Part shown: positions 16,889-27,310 of the stretch, piece by piece
Position numbering within the stretch: position 1 is the first letter of the stretch
How the letters are laid out: each line of letters opens with the position of its first letter
NCBI RefSeq assembly: GCF_013618635.1
Contig: NZ_JABLSJ010000015.1
Location: 1 to 64,000 of the forward strand
Direction: 5' to 3'
Origin: Thalassobacillus sp. CUG 92003
GTDB lineage: Bacteria > Bacillota > Bacilli > Bacillales > Halobacillaceae
DNA: 64,000 bases
Position numbers and translations under genes: made by a program
The notes under the pieces: model-generated
Seen by the model: only the letters and a program-made list of their open reading frames with translations
Told to the model about the DNA's origin: nothing
Database searches by the model: none

Positions 16889-17782
16889 TCATTCGTCTGC
16901 TACCCCGTCTTGCGTAGTAGGTTCTTCATAGCGTGAATACATAACCATCCGAGGGAATGGTATTTCAATGTCTTCGGCATCAAAACGGTTTTTCACTTCT
17001 TTGCGGATCGCTCTTGCCATCGCCCAGTGTTGCATCGGCTGTGTTTCCGCTATGATACGCAGCACCACATCGGATGCGCCCAAATTGTGCACGCCGAGCA
17101 ATTCGGGTACGCCGATCATGTCTTCATAGCGAGCCGGCAGTTCCTCCAGTAAGTCTAGCAGGATGCGTTCGGCCTTATCAATATCGCCTTCGTAGGAAAT
17201 GCCCACGTCCACGACAGCCACGCTGTTATGGATGGAATAGTTCGTCACGTGATCGATGCTTCCGTTCGGGATGATATGGAGTTCGCCCGTCCAGCTCTTG
17301 ATTTTTGAAGTGCGTAACCCAATCTCCTCAACAAAGCCTTCCGCGCCTCCTGTTTGGATAAAATCACCTACCGAAAATTGATCTTCAAAGATGATGAAGA
17401 AACCCGTAATAATATCTTTGACGAGGTTCTGTGCGCCAAACCCGATGGCCAGTCCAGCGATGCCTGCCCCGGCGAGCAGCGCCCCGATTTCAAGACCAAA
17501 GGCTTCCAGGATCATGATCGCCGCTGTGAAATAAATGATATATGTGAGGGTGTTTTCAAGCAATTTCCGCAACGTGGCTTCCCGACGATCGGTCACCCTG
17601 AAGGGCCCGCGTTTTTTATTTTGGAAAAATTGCGCGATCAGTTTTTTTCCTGTCCGAATAATGACAAACGAGAAAATGAGAATGAGGGTGATCTCAAGGA
17701 TCCCCTTCCCGACGGTTGTCCAAAGTTCTACACCTGTTAAGTATTCATAGATTTTATCCCACTGCGTTCTGAAGAATCCCAC
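16889..17782 (-). CDS. small-conductance mechanosensitive channel (MscS family)
   Basis: This 297-residue protein opens under membrane tension to release solutes after hypo-osmotic shock. Three helices lie before residue 130; the third, pore-lining helix carries the Gly/Ala-rich pattern 'GALLAGAGIAGLAIGFGAQNLVKD'-like region (about 105-130), followed by the beta domain 'FEDQFSVGDFI' and 'GLRTSKIKSW'. Its neighbours are the DUF951 gene and the YkvI-like gene, the usual Bacillaceae order. Such channels matter in a salt-living organism. Confidence 0.93.
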   Translation of the reverse strand: MGFFRTQWDKIYEYLTGVELWTTVGKGILEITLILIFSFVIIRTGKKLIAQFFQNKKRGPFRVTDRREATLRKLLENTLTYIIYFTAAIMILEAFGLEIGALLAGAGIAGLAIGFGAQNLVKDIITGFFIIFEDQFSVGDFIQTGGAEGFVEEIGLRTSKIKSWTGELHIIPNGSIDHVTNYSIHNSVAVVDVGISYEGDIDKAERILLDLLEELPARYEDMIGVPELLGVHNLGASDVVLRIIAETQPMQHWAMARAIRKEVKNRFDAEDIEIPFPRMVMYSRYEEPTTQDGVADE

Positions 17783-17832
17783 GGATGTGCCTCCTCGTTC
17801 GATTACGCTATGAGAACTATTTTAACAGGTTT

Positions 17833-18852
17833 CTAGCTGATTTTGAATCGATGAATAATCGGGTATAGGAGTAATGCGGTCAGCACATAGAGATTCAGAA
17901 TGCCGTAAAGCGGATATAAGTATTCAATCAAGGTGGAAAAGCCGAATGAAGTGAACGGCAGCATAACCGCAACCGCCATCATAGCCATCAGCCAGAGCGG
18001 CAATTTGAACATATCACGAAAACGAGTGATCAAGCCCAAAATGCCGGAAGCAGCTGTCGTAAATATCGCGATCCATAGCAGCACCGACATAAAAATGAGC
18101 ATTTCCACGGGGTAATTTTTCAGGATGGCGAACAACGGGATTTCATATAAAATGATCTCTTCTGATATTTGAATGAGGCTGTTGTTATATAAGTAAGAGA
18201 TGCCGCCTAAAATAAGACCGCTGCTTATGCTGGCGACCCAAATTTCCCCTTTTTCCTGAACTTGATTGCCGATGGCTCCCAACACAGCGATCAAGGGGAG
18301 GATATTCAATGCTGTGAAAGGAAAGGCTGATTTCCAGTTGCTCATCTCGTCTAAATGGGAGAAGAATTCCAGCTTATTGTCAATCGAGAAGAGCAATAAG
18401 ACGAAAAATAAGCCGAGGATTAATAATGGGAGGATGAACGAATTCACCGAGATGATCCCTTTGACATCCCAGATGAATATCAAGATCAAGGGGATGATGA
18501 TGGCTACGACACCGAGGCGATAGGAAAACTCGAATGCCTGCAAGGTCGCGCCGCTTCCCGCCAGCATGACGACGGTCGTCGTGAATAAGTAAATGATGAT
18601 CATCCAGTCATACACTCCGGTCAGGTGCTTTCCTACGATACTGCGCAACACAGGAAGGTAATGCCCGCTTTTCTGTTCAAAGCTGATGGATAATATGACG
18701 TAGCAGCTCATCACGAACATGAGCGTAAATAAAGCGATGGCCACGCCGCTGTCTTGTCCAAAAAATTGCCATAACTCTCGTCCCGAAGCATACCCTGCTC
18801 CGATCATGGTTCCGATGATTAGAAACATCCACTTCATGCCCGATTTATACAT
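17833..18852 (-). CDS. YkvI-family membrane protein
   Basis: This 339-residue polytopic protein has about ten helices and the N-terminal signature 'MIGAGYASGRELWQFFG', typical of the YkvI group within the APC-like transporter fold. The substrate is unknown. I chose the ATG at 17 codons into the longest frame (18852), preceded by GGGGGAAG, because the first helix then starts in the usual place. It faces yyaC divergently, with 92 bp between. Confidence 0.85.
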   Translation of the reverse strand: MYKSGMKWMFLIIGTMIGAGYASGRELWQFFGQDSGVAIALFTLMFVMSCYVILSISFEQKSGHYLPVLRSIVGKHLTGVYDWMIIIYLFTTTVVMLAGSGATLQAFEFSYRLGVVAIIIPLILIFIWDVKGIISVNSFILPLLILGLFFVLLLFSIDNKLEFFSHLDEMSNWKSAFPFTALNILPLIAVLGAIGNQVQEKGEIWVASISSGLILGGISYLYNNSLIQISEEIILYEIPLFAILKNYPVEMLIFMSVLLWIAIFTTAASGILGLITRFRDMFKLPLWLMAMMAVAVMLPFTSFGFSTLIEYLYPLYGILNLYVLTALLLYPIIHRFKIS

Positions 18853-18944
18853 AGCCGCTTCCCCCAACAATGATAGATTTTTGGACGTATAGAAACACAT
18901 ACAAGCTTATATACTGTTACTAATATGTGCTTGGAGGATGAGCT

Positions 18945-19556
18945 ATGAACCTAAAGGACAAGAATTCTGAGAAGGATACCTATTATCAAGCCAGCGATTC
19001 TGAAATGAGCACGACGTTCGCTCATGATTTATTTCGTATGCTGCCGGCTTACAAACCGGTAGTCGTCCTGTGCATCGGAACCGATCGTTCCACAGGTGAC
19101 GCGTTCGGGCCGTTGATCGGGTCGATGCTCTCAGATCAAACCCTCAACAGCCTGCAAGTCTACGGAACACTCGAGCAGCCGTTACATGCGTTGAATCTAG
19201 AAGAGACGATGGCCGAGCTTCATCAACACGGCCGCCGCCCTTTTATCGTTGCCATTGATGCTTCATTAGGAAAAGCGCAGTCCATTGGTAAGATTGCACT
19301 CGGAAAAGGGCCGCTTTCACCAGGGGCTGCTCTCAAAAAAGAGCTGCCGGAAGTCGGGAACCTTCATATTAGCGGCATCGTGAATGTGAGTGGCTTCATG
19401 GAGTATTTTGTCCTGCAAAACACCAGGCTCCACACCGTTTTCCAAATGGCTGCCGGAACTGCTGCTGCCTTAAAGCAAACCGATACCCTTTTAACCAATA
19501 AAAAAGCAGCGGCTGCTTCGTTATACGAAACATCCGCTGCCAAAACCAAGTCCTAA
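18945..19556 (+). CDS. yyaC: spore protease YyaC
   Basis: This 203-residue protein matches the YyaC / DUF1256 family, related to the germination protease GPR. Typical features are 'VVLCIGTDRSTGDAFGPLIGS' (split across about 45-65), 'DASLG' and 'GNLHISGIVNVSGFMEYFVLQ'. It is a sporulation-linked protein, so it supports an endospore former. GGAGG precedes the ATG. It is convergent with the DUF554 gene, only two bases separating the stops. In B. subtilis yyaC also lies in this chromosomal region. Confidence 0.9.
   Translation: MNLKDKNSEKDTYYQASDSEMSTTFAHDLFRMLPAYKPVVVLCIGTDRSTGDAFGPLIGSMLSDQTLNSLQVYGTLEQPLHALNLEETMAELHQHGRRPFIVAIDASLGKAQSIGKIALGKGPLSPGAALKKELPEVGNLHISGIVNVSGFMEYFVLQNTRLHTVFQMAAGTAAALKQTDTLLTNKKAAAASLYETSAAKTKS
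19498..19520 (-). terminator. candidate terminator of the DUF554 gene inside yyaC
   Basis: On the minus strand AAGCAGC and GCTGCTT form a short stem with a 1-3 base loop followed by TTTTTT. It would end the DUF554 transcript within the antisense of yyaC, since the two stops are 2 bp apart. Confidence 0.5.
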
Positions 19557-19558
19557 TG

Positions 19559-20272
19559 CTAGTGTCCGAACCATTGAGCAATATAAAGGATAAATCCGAC
19601 CGTCACTAAACCGGGCAATAGATTGGCGACGCGGATCTTCGTCAACTTCAACAAGTTAAGGCCGATCGCCACAATCATGAGCCCGCCAGTGGCGGTCATT
19701 TCGACGATAAAGGAATCGAGCATCGCCTCTGGGACCCATTGGTTGATGAAGGTAGCGAGCAGGGCAATAGAGCCTTCATACAGCACGACAGGAACCACGG
19801 AAAAGATCACACCAAAGCCGAGTGTTGAAGTCAATACTAGTGCGACAAAGCCGTCGATGATGCCTTTTGTGATCAGGACTTCATGGTCATTGCGCAGTCC
19901 GCTGTCCAAACCGCCGATGACAGATAAAGCGCCGATCACAAATATGAGCGATGCTGTGATGAAGCCTTGAGCCACGCTGTAGGTGTCATCAGGAGCGACG
20001 GTGAACTTATTTTCAATCCAACGCCCGATGCCTTCCAGTTTCTCTTCCAAACGCAGCCCTTCGCCAATGATCGCACCTGTTAACAGGCTTAACAGCACGA
20101 TGACGATATTGTCGGTGTCCAAGCTCATCTGCAGACCGATCACGATCACGACGAGCCCGATACCGCTCATGACGGTCTCTTTGAACCGTTCTGGTATTTT
20201 CGTAAAAAACAGGCCGAGCAAGGTACCTGCGATGATACATATTCCATTGATGATCGTTCCAAATAACACCAT
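19559..20272 (-). CDS. DUF554 family membrane protein
   Basis: This 237-residue protein has about seven helices and the family start 'GTIINGICIIAGTLLG', with 'GLRLEEKLEGIG' and 'GGLDSGLRND' in the middle. DUF554 (YdfK-like) proteins are possible transporters with no proven substrate. It is downstream of parB, but the parAB terminator lies between them and it reads away from that operon's end only after its own start region at about 20272. Confidence 0.85.
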   Translation of the reverse strand: MVLFGTIINGICIIAGTLLGLFFTKIPERFKETVMSGIGLVVIVIGLQMSLDTDNIVIVLLSLLTGAIIGEGLRLEEKLEGIGRWIENKFTVAPDDTYSVAQGFITASLIFVIGALSVIGGLDSGLRNDHEVLITKGIIDGFVALVLTSTLGFGVIFSVVPVVLYEGSIALLATFINQWVPEAMLDSFIVEMTATGGLMIVAIGLNLLKLTKIRVANLLPGLVTVGFILYIAQWFGH

Positions 20273-20333
20273 AATGCCATCCCCATTACTTCGTTTAAAT
20301 CATATTTCCCTTAGAGCGTTAAACACGGGCAAA

Positions 20334-20359
20334 GAAAAAACCTGGCCAGTTCACCAGGG
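20334..20359 (-). terminator. parA-parB operon terminator
   Basis: CCCTGG and CCAGG form a short G+C stem on the minus strand followed by TTTTTTC. It lies just beyond the parB stop. Confidence 0.65.
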
Positions 20360-20369
20360 ATTGCCCTCC

Positions 20370-21215
20370 TTACTTTGATTGTTCAAAAAAATCAAGGATC
20401 CGGTTCAAATCGTCGTCGGACATAAATTCGATTTCGATGCGGCCTTTCCTTTTTCCTTTATGGATTTTAACACCCGTTCCCAGCCGTTCCTGCAGGGTCT
20501 CTTCTCTTTCTTTCGTGAAGATGTCCTTCTCAGGCCGGGATTTTTTCTCTTTCGGTTTCGTTTCATTCAAGTCGGCGATCAGCCGCTCCAGCTGTCTGAC
20601 ATTCATGCCTTCCTTTTCAATGCGCTTAAGCAACGGAGCAAGTTCACGTTCATGCTTCAATCCCAGTATAGCGCGCCCATGGCCCATAGAGAGCTTTCCT
20701 TCATTGATCTTAGCGATCACGCTATCCGGCAATGCTAACAACCGCACGATATTCGCGATATGCGAACGGCTTTTTCCCAATCGCTTCGAGAGCTCTTCCT
20801 GGGTGATGCCAAGCTCGTTCGTCAGGTTCTTATAAGCCATCGCTTCTTCGATCGGGGTTAAATCTTCACGTTGCAGGTTCTCGAGGAGGGCGAGCTCCAT
20901 CATCTCTTCGTCGGTCAACTCTTTGACCACGGCCGGAATAACTTCCAGACCTGCTTCTTTAGCTGCTCTGTAACGTCTTTCGCCGACGACGATTTCATAT
21001 CCTTTGATGCTTTTCCGAATGATGATCGGCTGTAAAATGCCGTGCTGTTCAATCGATTGCTTCAATTCCTCAATCGCTTGCTGGCTAAACGTTTTCCGAG
21101 GTTGATAGGGGTTGGGACGGCAAACCTTCACCGCCACCTCTTCAATCTGCGTGTCATCATGCTCCTCCACTTCAGGAAAAAAAGCGTTGATTCCTTTACC
21201 TAACCCTTTCGCCAT
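20370..21215 (-). CDS. parB: chromosome-partitioning protein ParB (Spo0J)
   Basis: ParB/Spo0J binds parS, uses CTP to slide as a clamp and loads SMC near the origin. The 281-residue protein has the N-terminal ParA-contact segment ('KGLGKGINAFF'), the CTP-binding motifs 'GERRYRAAKEAGL' and 'ENLQREDL', the helix-turn-helix 'TQEELSKRLGKSRSHIANIV' and a C-terminal dimer domain. The ATG at 21215 lies 9 bases after GGAAG; a TTG two codons upstream is too close. It overlaps parA by 20 bp. Its cognate site is at 16653. Confidence 0.96.
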   Translation of the reverse strand: MAKGLGKGINAFFPEVEEHDDTQIEEVAVKVCRPNPYQPRKTFSQQAIEELKQSIEQHGILQPIIIRKSIKGYEIVVGERRYRAAKEAGLEVIPAVVKELTDEEMMELALLENLQREDLTPIEEAMAYKNLTNELGITQEELSKRLGKSRSHIANIVRLLALPDSVIAKINEGKLSMGHGRAILGLKHERELAPLLKRIEKEGMNVRQLERLIADLNETKPKEKKSRPEKDIFTKEREETLQERLGTGVKIHKGKRKGRIEIEFMSDDDLNRILDFFEQSK

Positions 21216-21969
21216 TCGCAATCACTTCCTTTGCTAGTTCTAAGTAAATCTCAGCACCGCGTGATTTTGGATCGTAAAGAATGATCGGTTTGCCGTGGCT
21301 TGGCGCCTCGCTTAACCGTACATTACGGGGAATGACAGATTGATAGACTTTATCCTGAAAATACTTTTTCACTTCATCGATCACTTGGATACCTAAATTG
21401 GTGCGAGCATCAAGCATGGTGAGCAGCACGCCTTCAATCATCAGGTTATCGTTGAGATGCTTTTGGACGAGGCGGACCGTATTCAGTAGCTGACTTAAGC
21501 CCTCAAGCGCATAGAACTCACATTGAACCGGAATCATGACCGCATCGGAGGCGGTCAGGGAGTTAATCGTTAACAGGCCGAGGGAAGGCGGGCAATCAAT
21601 GATGACATAATCGTATTCTTCCCTGATTTTATCTAAGGATTGCTTCAGCCTCACTTCACGGGAAATCGTGGGTACGAGTTCAATTTCAGCCCCCGCGAGT
21701 TGAATTGTCGCTGGAATGGCGTCAAGATTTTCCACCATGGTACGCGTACGGACATCTTCCGCTTCGACATCCTCCACTAAAACATTATAAATACATTGAT
21801 CCATATCCCCTTTGTTGACCCCGACCCCGCTGGTGGCGTTGCCTTGAGGATCGATATCGACTAACAGGACTTTATGGTTCAAATAGGCCAAGCACGCACT
21901 CAAATTTACTGCTGTCGTCGTTTTCCCTACGCCGCCTTTTTGATTAGCAATGGAAATTACTTTCCCCAT
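21196..21969 (-). CDS. parA: chromosome-partitioning ATPase ParA (Soj)
   Basis: This 257-residue deviant Walker ATPase works with ParB to place origins; in B. subtilis Soj also controls DnaA. The P-loop 'NQKGGVGKTTTAVNL' is near residue 10, with 'DIDPQGN' as switch I and 'VIIDCPPSLG' as Walker B. It is the first gene of parA-parB and lies downstream of noc, whose terminator separates them. Confidence 0.97.
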   Translation of the reverse strand: MGKVISIANQKGGVGKTTTAVNLSACLAYLNHKVLLVDIDPQGNATSGVGVNKGDMDQCIYNVLVEDVEAEDVRTRTMVENLDAIPATIQLAGAEIELVPTISREVRLKQSLDKIREEYDYVIIDCPPSLGLLTINSLTASDAVMIPVQCEFYALEGLSQLLNTVRLVQKHLNDNLMIEGVLLTMLDARTNLGIQVIDEVKKYFQDKVYQSVIPRNVRLSEAPSHGKPIILYDPKSRGAEIYLELAKEVIANGERVR

Positions 21970-22038
21970 GTTGTCACCTACCTCATTCGGTTTATCTTAA
22001 GCTGCACTTAAACGCATCCGTTCTGTCGCACGTCGTGT

Positions 22039-22068
22039 AAAAAACCCCCACCTGCACGGAGTCAAGAT
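22039..22068 (-). terminator. noc terminator
   Basis: On the minus strand CCCATCT pairs with AGGTGGG over a 12-base loop, followed by GGTTTTTT. It lies between noc and parA. Confidence 0.7.
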
Positions 22069-22082
22069 GGGAGAAGGGGAGT

Positions 22083-22943
22083 CTATGATTTTTTCTTCGG
22101 TATCTTAATTGTAATCTGATAGTAATCATCATGATCTTCTTCATCAGTCTCAAGATCTATGCCGGTATCCGTCACCATGTCCAGGGATTGGCGGATGGTG
22201 TTCATGGCGATCCGCATGTCTTTGTTGACACCCTTCAGCTTCGGCTTTTTCTTCTTGGGCTCTTTCGGTTCGGATAACTTGGCAATGCGGTCTTCCGTTT
22301 GTTTAACATTCAACTGCTTGTCTAATATTTCGTTCAAAATTTGCTCTTGCTGGTCCGGATCCTTTAACAGAATGAGCGCACGGGCATGGCGTTCCGTGAT
22401 CTTTTTATCCATGACCGCTTGCTGGACCGATTCCGGCAGCTTCAACAGCCTCATTTTGTTGGCGATCGTCGACTGGCTCTTGCCGAGGCGCTGGGCTAAA
22501 GCCTCCTGCGTCAGCTCATGCAGCTCAATCAAACGCGAATAGGCGGTCGCTTCTTCAATAACCGTCAATTCTTCCCGCTGGAGGTTTTCGATTAACGCGA
22601 CGGACGCGGTTTGTGAATCATTCATATCACGGATAATCGACGCGATATTCTCCCACCCGAGCGACTGCACAGCTCTCCACCTGCGTTCCCCGGCAATCAG
22701 TTCGTAATTTCGCTCATCTAACTTACGCACGACAATCGGCTGAATCATGCCATGTGTGCGTATCGTTTGGGCGAGTTCTTCAATCTTCTCGGGGGTGAAA
22801 ATGGTGCGCGGCTGGAAACGGTTCGGTTGGATACTCTCGACAGGAAGCTGAATGACCTCGTCAGGATTGTATTCCGGCTCTTCTTCCTCGCTAGGATCTG
22901 ACTTATCTCCGAGTCCGAACAGGCGACTAAATGGATGTAACAT
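22083..22943 (-). CDS. noc: nucleoid occlusion protein Noc
   Basis: Noc is a ParB paralogue that binds NBS sites and the membrane and stops division over the nucleoid. The 286-residue protein begins with the amphipathic membrane helix '[12 protein letters not shown]', then an acidic linker, then the CTP-binding '[12 protein letters not shown]' and 'ENLQREELT', and the helix-turn-helix '[20 protein letters not shown]'. The short N-terminal helix and position between rsmG and parA separate it from ParB. A near-consensus Noc site lies at 9673. Confidence 0.93.
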   Translation of the reverse strand: MLHPFSRLFGLGDKSDPSEEEEPEYNPDEVIQLPVESIQPNRFQPRTIFTPEKIEELAQTIRTHGMIQPIVVRKLDERNYELIAGERRWRAVQSLGWENIASIIRDMNDSQTASVALIENLQREELTVIEEATAYSRLIELHELTQEALAQRLGKSQSTIANKMRLLKLPESVQQAVMDKKITERHARALILLKDPDQQEQILNEILDKQLNVKQTEDRIAKLSEPKEPKKKKPKLKGVNKDMRIAMNTIRQSLDMVTDTGIDLETDEEDHDDYYQITIKIPKKKS

Positions 22944-23017
22944 AATCAGACACCACCTTTATACGTTCAAGCATACTATTTTAATGTTTATCACATGAAA
23001 CATCATACCGTACATAG

Positions 23018-23052
23018 AAAAAAGCGCTGCAGAGTCGAGACTGCTGCGCATA
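23018..23052 (-). terminator. hairpin with T-run upstream of noc
   Basis: GCGCAGCAG and CTGCAGCGC pair with one mismatch on the minus strand and are followed by TTTTTT. It sits between the rsmG terminator and the noc start, so it could be a leader attenuator or end a short RNA. The rest of the 22944-23208 gap holds no gene. Confidence 0.5.
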
Positions 23053-23208
23053 TGTATGCCTTGTCATTAATTCTATTTCATATTTTATCATATTTCCTAC
23101 TTAAAAAGTATCTAGCAAATTGATTATTTCATAATTTAGCCAATCGATAAAATAGCAGAAGCCACGGGTAGAATACGTTAACCCTGATGATCGCTGCAGC
23201 TCATTTCA

Positions 23209-23240
23209 AGAAAAAAGGATGGAGAGCATCCATCCTTGAC
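23209..23240 (-). terminator. mnmE-mnmG-rsmG terminator
   Basis: AAGGATGGA and TCCATCCTT form a perfect 9-bp stem over a 5-base loop, followed on the minus strand by TTTTTTCTT. It overlaps the end of rsmG's downstream region. Confidence 0.85.
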
Positions 23241-23242
23241 TC

Positions 23243-23968
23243 TTAATTTTCTATTGAAATCGGCGATTTATTAGGCGTCCCGGCCTTGCGCGGGTATTTG
23301 TTCGGTGTCTTGCGGCGTTTTTCGATCAACACAATATTGCGTTCGCTCCGTTCTTCCGGCAGTTCAAACGTGTGAATGTGTTCGAGTTCGCCGCCCAGGG
23401 TTGTAATGGCCGGTTGGGCATCGGTCATTTCCTCTTCAACATTGGCCCCTTTCATCGCCATGAAGCGGCCTTGTTTTTCCACGAGAGGAAGGCATAATTC
23501 ACTCAACACGGACATTCGGGCCACCGCGCGGGACATGACCAGGTTATAGGACCCGCGGAATTTCGTATTTTTCCCGAAATTTTCGGCGCGATCATGGTAA
23601 AAGGCGACGTCATCAAGCTGTAATTCATGGGCGAGATGATTCAAGAAGGTGATCCGTTTTTTTAACGAGTCCACGATCGTCACTTGTAAATGGGGAAATA
23701 CGATTTTTAACGGCAGGCTCGGAAAGCCGGCCCCCGCTCCGACATCACAAATGCGGAGCGGCTGCTCAAAATCCATATAAAAAGCAGCAGTCAGGGAATC
23801 ATAGAAATGCTTCAGATACACGCCGTCCTCATCGGTGATGGCGGTCAGATTCATTTTTTCATTCCATTCGACCAAAATCTCAAAGTAACGTTGAAACTGC
23901 TGCTGTTGCTTATCCGTCAGGGTGATCCCCTCTGACTGCAATGCCTCAAAAAAGCTGTTCGGATCCAT
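23243..23968 (-). CDS. rsmG: 16S rRNA (guanine-527-N7)-methyltransferase
   Basis: RsmG (GidB) methylates G527 of 16S rRNA with S-adenosylmethionine; loss gives low-level streptomycin resistance in other bacteria. The 241-residue protein has the SAM loop '[15 protein letters not shown]', then '[10 protein letters not shown]' and 'SRAVARM'. It is 18 bp downstream of mnmG. The C-terminal basic tail is longer than in some relatives. Confidence 0.95.
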   Translation of the reverse strand: MDPNSFFEALQSEGITLTDKQQQQFQRYFEILVEWNEKMNLTAITDEDGVYLKHFYDSLTAAFYMDFEQPLRICDVGAGAGFPSLPLKIVFPHLQVTIVDSLKKRITFLNHLAHELQLDDVAFYHDRAENFGKNTKFRGSYNLVMSRAVARMSVLSELCLPLVEKQGRFMAMKGANVEEEMTDAQPAITTLGGELEHIHTFELPEERSERNIVLIEKRRKTPNKYPRKAGTPNKSPISIEN

Positions 23969-23986
23969 CAGCCCACCCTTTCCTCA

Positions 23987-25876
23987 TTATTGATTAGAAA
24001 CGCGGGCGATTTTGCCCTGTTCGATATACACGAGCAAAATGGACACGTCAGCTGGATTGACACCGCTGATGCGCGAAGCCTGACCGACGGATAGTGGACG
24101 GACTTCTTTCAATTTCTCGCGGGCTTCGGTCGCCACGCCGTGGATGTCATCATAGTCAATATCATCAGGTATCTTTTTAGCATCCATTTTTTGCATGCGT
24201 TCAATTTGCTGGTTCGCTTTATCGATATAGCCGGCGTATTTCGTTTGAATTTCCACCTGTTCTTTCACATCGCGGGGCAGCTCTTGTTCGGCTGGCACGA
24301 TGCGTTCGATCATTTCATACTTGATTTCCGGACGTTTCAGCAAGTCGGTCGCGCGTGCCGCTTCTTTCAGCGGAGTGCCGCCTGCTTCGTCCAGGATCGC
24401 TTGTACATCTTCATCCGGCTTCAAGATGATGGCTTCAAGCCGCTTCATTTCCTCATTGATCAAGCGTTTTTTCTCTTGATAATGGGCATAACGCGCTTCA
24501 TCGATCGTGCCGAGACGGTATCCGATATCCGTCAGCCGTAGGTCGGCGTTATCGTGACGTAGCATCAAGCGGAATTCCGCCCGGGATGTGAGCAGCCGGT
24601 AAGGTTCATTCGTCCCTTTCGTTACCAGATCATCAATTAATACGCCGATATACGCATCAGATCGTTTCAGGATGAGCGTTTCCAGCTCCAGAACTTTCGC
24701 CGCAGCGTTGATGCCGGACATGATGCCCTGAGCTGCCGCTTCTTCGTAACCGGACGTTCCATTGATTTGGCCAGCTGTAAACAAGCCGCTTATTTGCTTC
24801 GTTTCCAAAGTCGGCCAGAGCTGAGTCGGTACGACCGCATCATACTCGATGGCATAGCCGGCGCGCATAATTTCCGCTTTTTCCAGCCCCGGAACCGTTT
24901 TGAGCATGTCATTTTGAATATACTCGGGCAAGGAAGTGGACAGTCCCTGTACATACACTTCTTCCGTGTCGCGTCCTTCCGGCTCAAGGAAGATCTGATG
25001 ACGCGGTTTATCGTTGAAACGCACCACTTTATCTTCAATGGACGGACAATAACGCGGGCCTGTCCCTTTGATCATGCCGGAATACATCGGCGACAATTGC
25101 AAGTTGTCATCGATGATTTTATGGGTCTCTTCATTCGTGTAAGTCAGCCAGCATGGAATCTGATCCATGATGTACTCCGTGGTTTCATATGAAAACGCAC
25201 GTTCCAATTCTTCGCCTGGCTGGATTTCGGTTTTGGAATAGTCGATGGTATGGCTGTTGACACGCATCGGCGTACCCGTTTTGAAACGCACCATGTTAAT
25301 GCCCAGCTCTTCTAATTGTTCAGAAAGTGTCACCGAGGTACGTTGGTTATTAGGCCCGCTTTCATACTCCAGTTCGCCGATGATCACTTTGCCGCGCATA
25401 AATGTGCCAGTGGTTACGATAACCGTAGGCGCATAATACGCTGCCTTCGTCTCAGTTACCACGCCTTTGATTTGATTATCCTCAACGAGCAACTTCTCGA
25501 CCATTCCTTGACGAAGCGTCAAGTTTTCCTGGTTTTCGAGCGTGCGCTTCATTTCTTTGATATACAGCGGTTTGTCCGCCTGGGCGCGCAATGCTCTGAC
25601 TGCTGGCCCTTTTCGTGTATTAAGCATACGCATTTGGATATGCGTTTTATCAATCACTTTGGCCATAGCTCCGCCGAGTGCATCCACTTCCCGGACGACG
25701 ACGCCTTTGGCGGGTCCTCCGAGTGAAGGGTTACACGGCATGAAAGCGACGAGATCCAAATTCAGCGTCAACATCAAGGTTTTCGCCCCGCGTTTCGCTG
25801 CTGCTATCGCCGCTTCACAACCTGCATGACCTGCACCGACAACAATTACATCATAATGCCCTGCATCATACGTCAT
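23987..25876 (-). CDS. mnmG: tRNA uridine-5-carboxymethylaminomethyl enzyme MnmG
   Basis: MnmG (GidA) is the FAD/NADH partner of MnmE and modifies the wobble uridine of several tRNAs. The 629-residue protein has the FAD motif '[12 protein letters not shown]' at residue 10, '[13 protein letters not shown]', the '[15 protein letters not shown]' region and the C-terminal helical domain. It lies 25 bp downstream of mnmE and forms one operon with rsmG. Confidence 0.97.
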   Translation of the reverse strand: MTYDAGHYDVIVVGAGHAGCEAAIAAAKRGAKTLMLTLNLDLVAFMPCNPSLGGPAKGVVVREVDALGGAMAKVIDKTHIQMRMLNTRKGPAVRALRAQADKPLYIKEMKRTLENQENLTLRQGMVEKLLVEDNQIKGVVTETKAAYYAPTVIVTTGTFMRGKVIIGELEYESGPNNQRTSVTLSEQLEELGINMVRFKTGTPMRVNSHTIDYSKTEIQPGEELERAFSYETTEYIMDQIPCWLTYTNEETHKIIDDNLQLSPMYSGMIKGTGPRYCPSIEDKVVRFNDKPRHQIFLEPEGRDTEEVYVQGLSTSLPEYIQNDMLKTVPGLEKAEIMRAGYAIEYDAVVPTQLWPTLETKQISGLFTAGQINGTSGYEEAAAQGIMSGINAAAKVLELETLILKRSDAYIGVLIDDLVTKGTNEPYRLLTSRAEFRLMLRHDNADLRLTDIGYRLGTIDEARYAHYQEKKRLINEEMKRLEAIILKPDEDVQAILDEAGGTPLKEAARATDLLKRPEIKYEMIERIVPAEQELPRDVKEQVEIQTKYAGYIDKANQQIERMQKMDAKKIPDDIDYDDIHGVATEAREKLKEVRPLSVGQASRISGVNPADVSILLVYIEQGKIARVSNQ

Positions 25877-25901
25877 GGGTGTTGTCTCTCCTTTTATATC
25901 A

Positions 25902-27278
25902 TTATTTCCCTAAGCAGAACTGAGAAAAGAGTTGATCAATCAGACTTTCATGAACGGCATCCCCGATGATTTCACCGAGCAGCTCCCATGCGCGGGTCAC
26001 ATCGATTTGCACGAGGTCGATCGGCATATCCATCTCCATCCCATGCAACGCGTCTTCTAATGCCTGCTGGGTCTGTTTCAGCAATTGGACGTGGCGGACG
26101 TTGGATACGTAAGTCATATCCCCCGTATCAATCTCTCCTTCAAAGAAAGTGTTGGAGATCGCTGTCTCCAGTTCATCTATGCCTTCTTCATGAAGGAGCG
26201 CCGTCGTGATCACGGGATGCTCGGGAACGAGGTCTCTCAACCGCTCCAAATCAAGCTTTTGATCAAGGTCGGTCTTGTTCACGATGATGATGATGTTCAT
26301 ATCCCGGACAGCTTCGATGAGCGCCTCATCATCTTCATTCAAGTCCTCCCCATAATTTAACACAAGCAGGATTAAATCAGCTTCCTGCAGCACTTGGCGG
26401 GAGCGTTCGACCCCGATGCGCTCCACGATATCCTCTGTTTCGCGGATGCCGGCTGTATCGATCAACCGCAATGGAACGCCGCGCACATTGACATATTCTT
26501 CGATGGTATCACGGGTGGTTCCTGGTACTTCGGTTACGATCGCCTTATTCTCATGGACGAGGGCGTTCATCAAGGATGACTTGCCCACGTTTGGCCGTCC
26601 GATAATAGCCGTACCGAGACCCTCGCGCAGAATTTTTCCTTGTTTCGCCGTGGCTAACAACCGGTCGACTTCTTGATGAACGTCTCTCGTTTTTTGCGCC
26701 ATGATGCTATGAGACATTTCCTCGACATCGTCATACTCCGGGTAATCGATGTTCACTTCCACATGCGCCAGGGTTTCGAGCAGCTGCTGCCGTAAATCTT
26801 GAATTAACCGCGACAACCGCCCGTCCATTTGCTTTAACGCGACATTCATCGCCCGGTCGGTTTTGGCTCGGATTAAATCCATCACGGCTTCAGCTTGAGA
26901 CAGATCAATGCGGCCATTTAAAAACGCGCGTTTCGTAAATTCACCCGGTTCAGCCAATCGTGCTCCTTTAGCAAGCATTATTTCCAATATGCGATTAACC
27001 GATACCATGCCGCCGTGGCAGTTCACCTCTACAACATCTTCGCGGGTGAACGTCTTAGGCGCTCGCATAACCGACACCATCACTTCTTCAGCTATTTCCA
27101 ATGTTTCAGGATCAATGATTTTGCCATAATGCATCGTATGGGTATCCACACGTTGTAAATCCTTGCCTTGAAAAAGACTGTCCACAATCGAGACAGCTTC
27201 TTCCCCGCTCAAGCGAACGATGGCAATCGCCCCTTCTCCTATCGGTGTGGAGATAGCGGTTATCGTATCCGTTTCCAT
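25902..27278 (-). CDS. mnmE: tRNA modification GTPase MnmE
   Basis: MnmE (TrmE/ThdF) is the potassium-stimulated GTPase that works with MnmG on tRNA wobble U. The 458-residue protein has the N-terminal tetrahydrofolate domain (about 1-115), a helical domain split by the G domain ('[14 protein letters not shown]', 'DTAG', 'NKTD') and the C-terminal tetrapeptide 'CLGK' with the essential Cys. Perfect DnaA boxes lie 33-150 bp upstream. Confidence 0.97.
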   Translation of the reverse strand: METDTITAISTPIGEGAIAIVRLSGEEAVSIVDSLFQGKDLQRVDTHTMHYGKIIDPETLEIAEEVMVSVMRAPKTFTREDVVEVNCHGGMVSVNRILEIMLAKGARLAEPGEFTKRAFLNGRIDLSQAEAVMDLIRAKTDRAMNVALKQMDGRLSRLIQDLRQQLLETLAHVEVNIDYPEYDDVEEMSHSIMAQKTRDVHQEVDRLLATAKQGKILREGLGTAIIGRPNVGKSSLMNALVHENKAIVTEVPGTTRDTIEEYVNVRGVPLRLIDTAGIRETEDIVERIGVERSRQVLQEADLILLVLNYGEDLNEDDEALIEAVRDMNIIIIVNKTDLDQKLDLERLRDLVPEHPVITTALLHEEGIDELETAISNTFFEGEIDTGDMTYVSNVRHVQLLKQTQQALEDALHGMEMDMPIDLVQIDVTRAWELLGEIIGDAVHESLIDQLFSQFCLGK

Positions 27279-27310
27279 CAGGAATCACCCCCTCTATATC
27301 ATAAAAAAAG

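Noticed and set aside
7741-17255. Other CACGTG hexamers (7745, 10382, 17247) as parS sites
   Set aside because: Their flanks lack the GTTTC/GAAAC arms of parS, so they are chance hexamers in coding DNA.
22990-23010. TGTTTATCACATGAAACA as a parS site
   Set aside because: The centre is CATG with an extra pair of bases, not CACGTG, so spacing and core are wrong.
24140-25726. Long antisense frames in mnmG
   Set aside because: They are shadows of a conserved gene with strong codon bias; no independent start signals.
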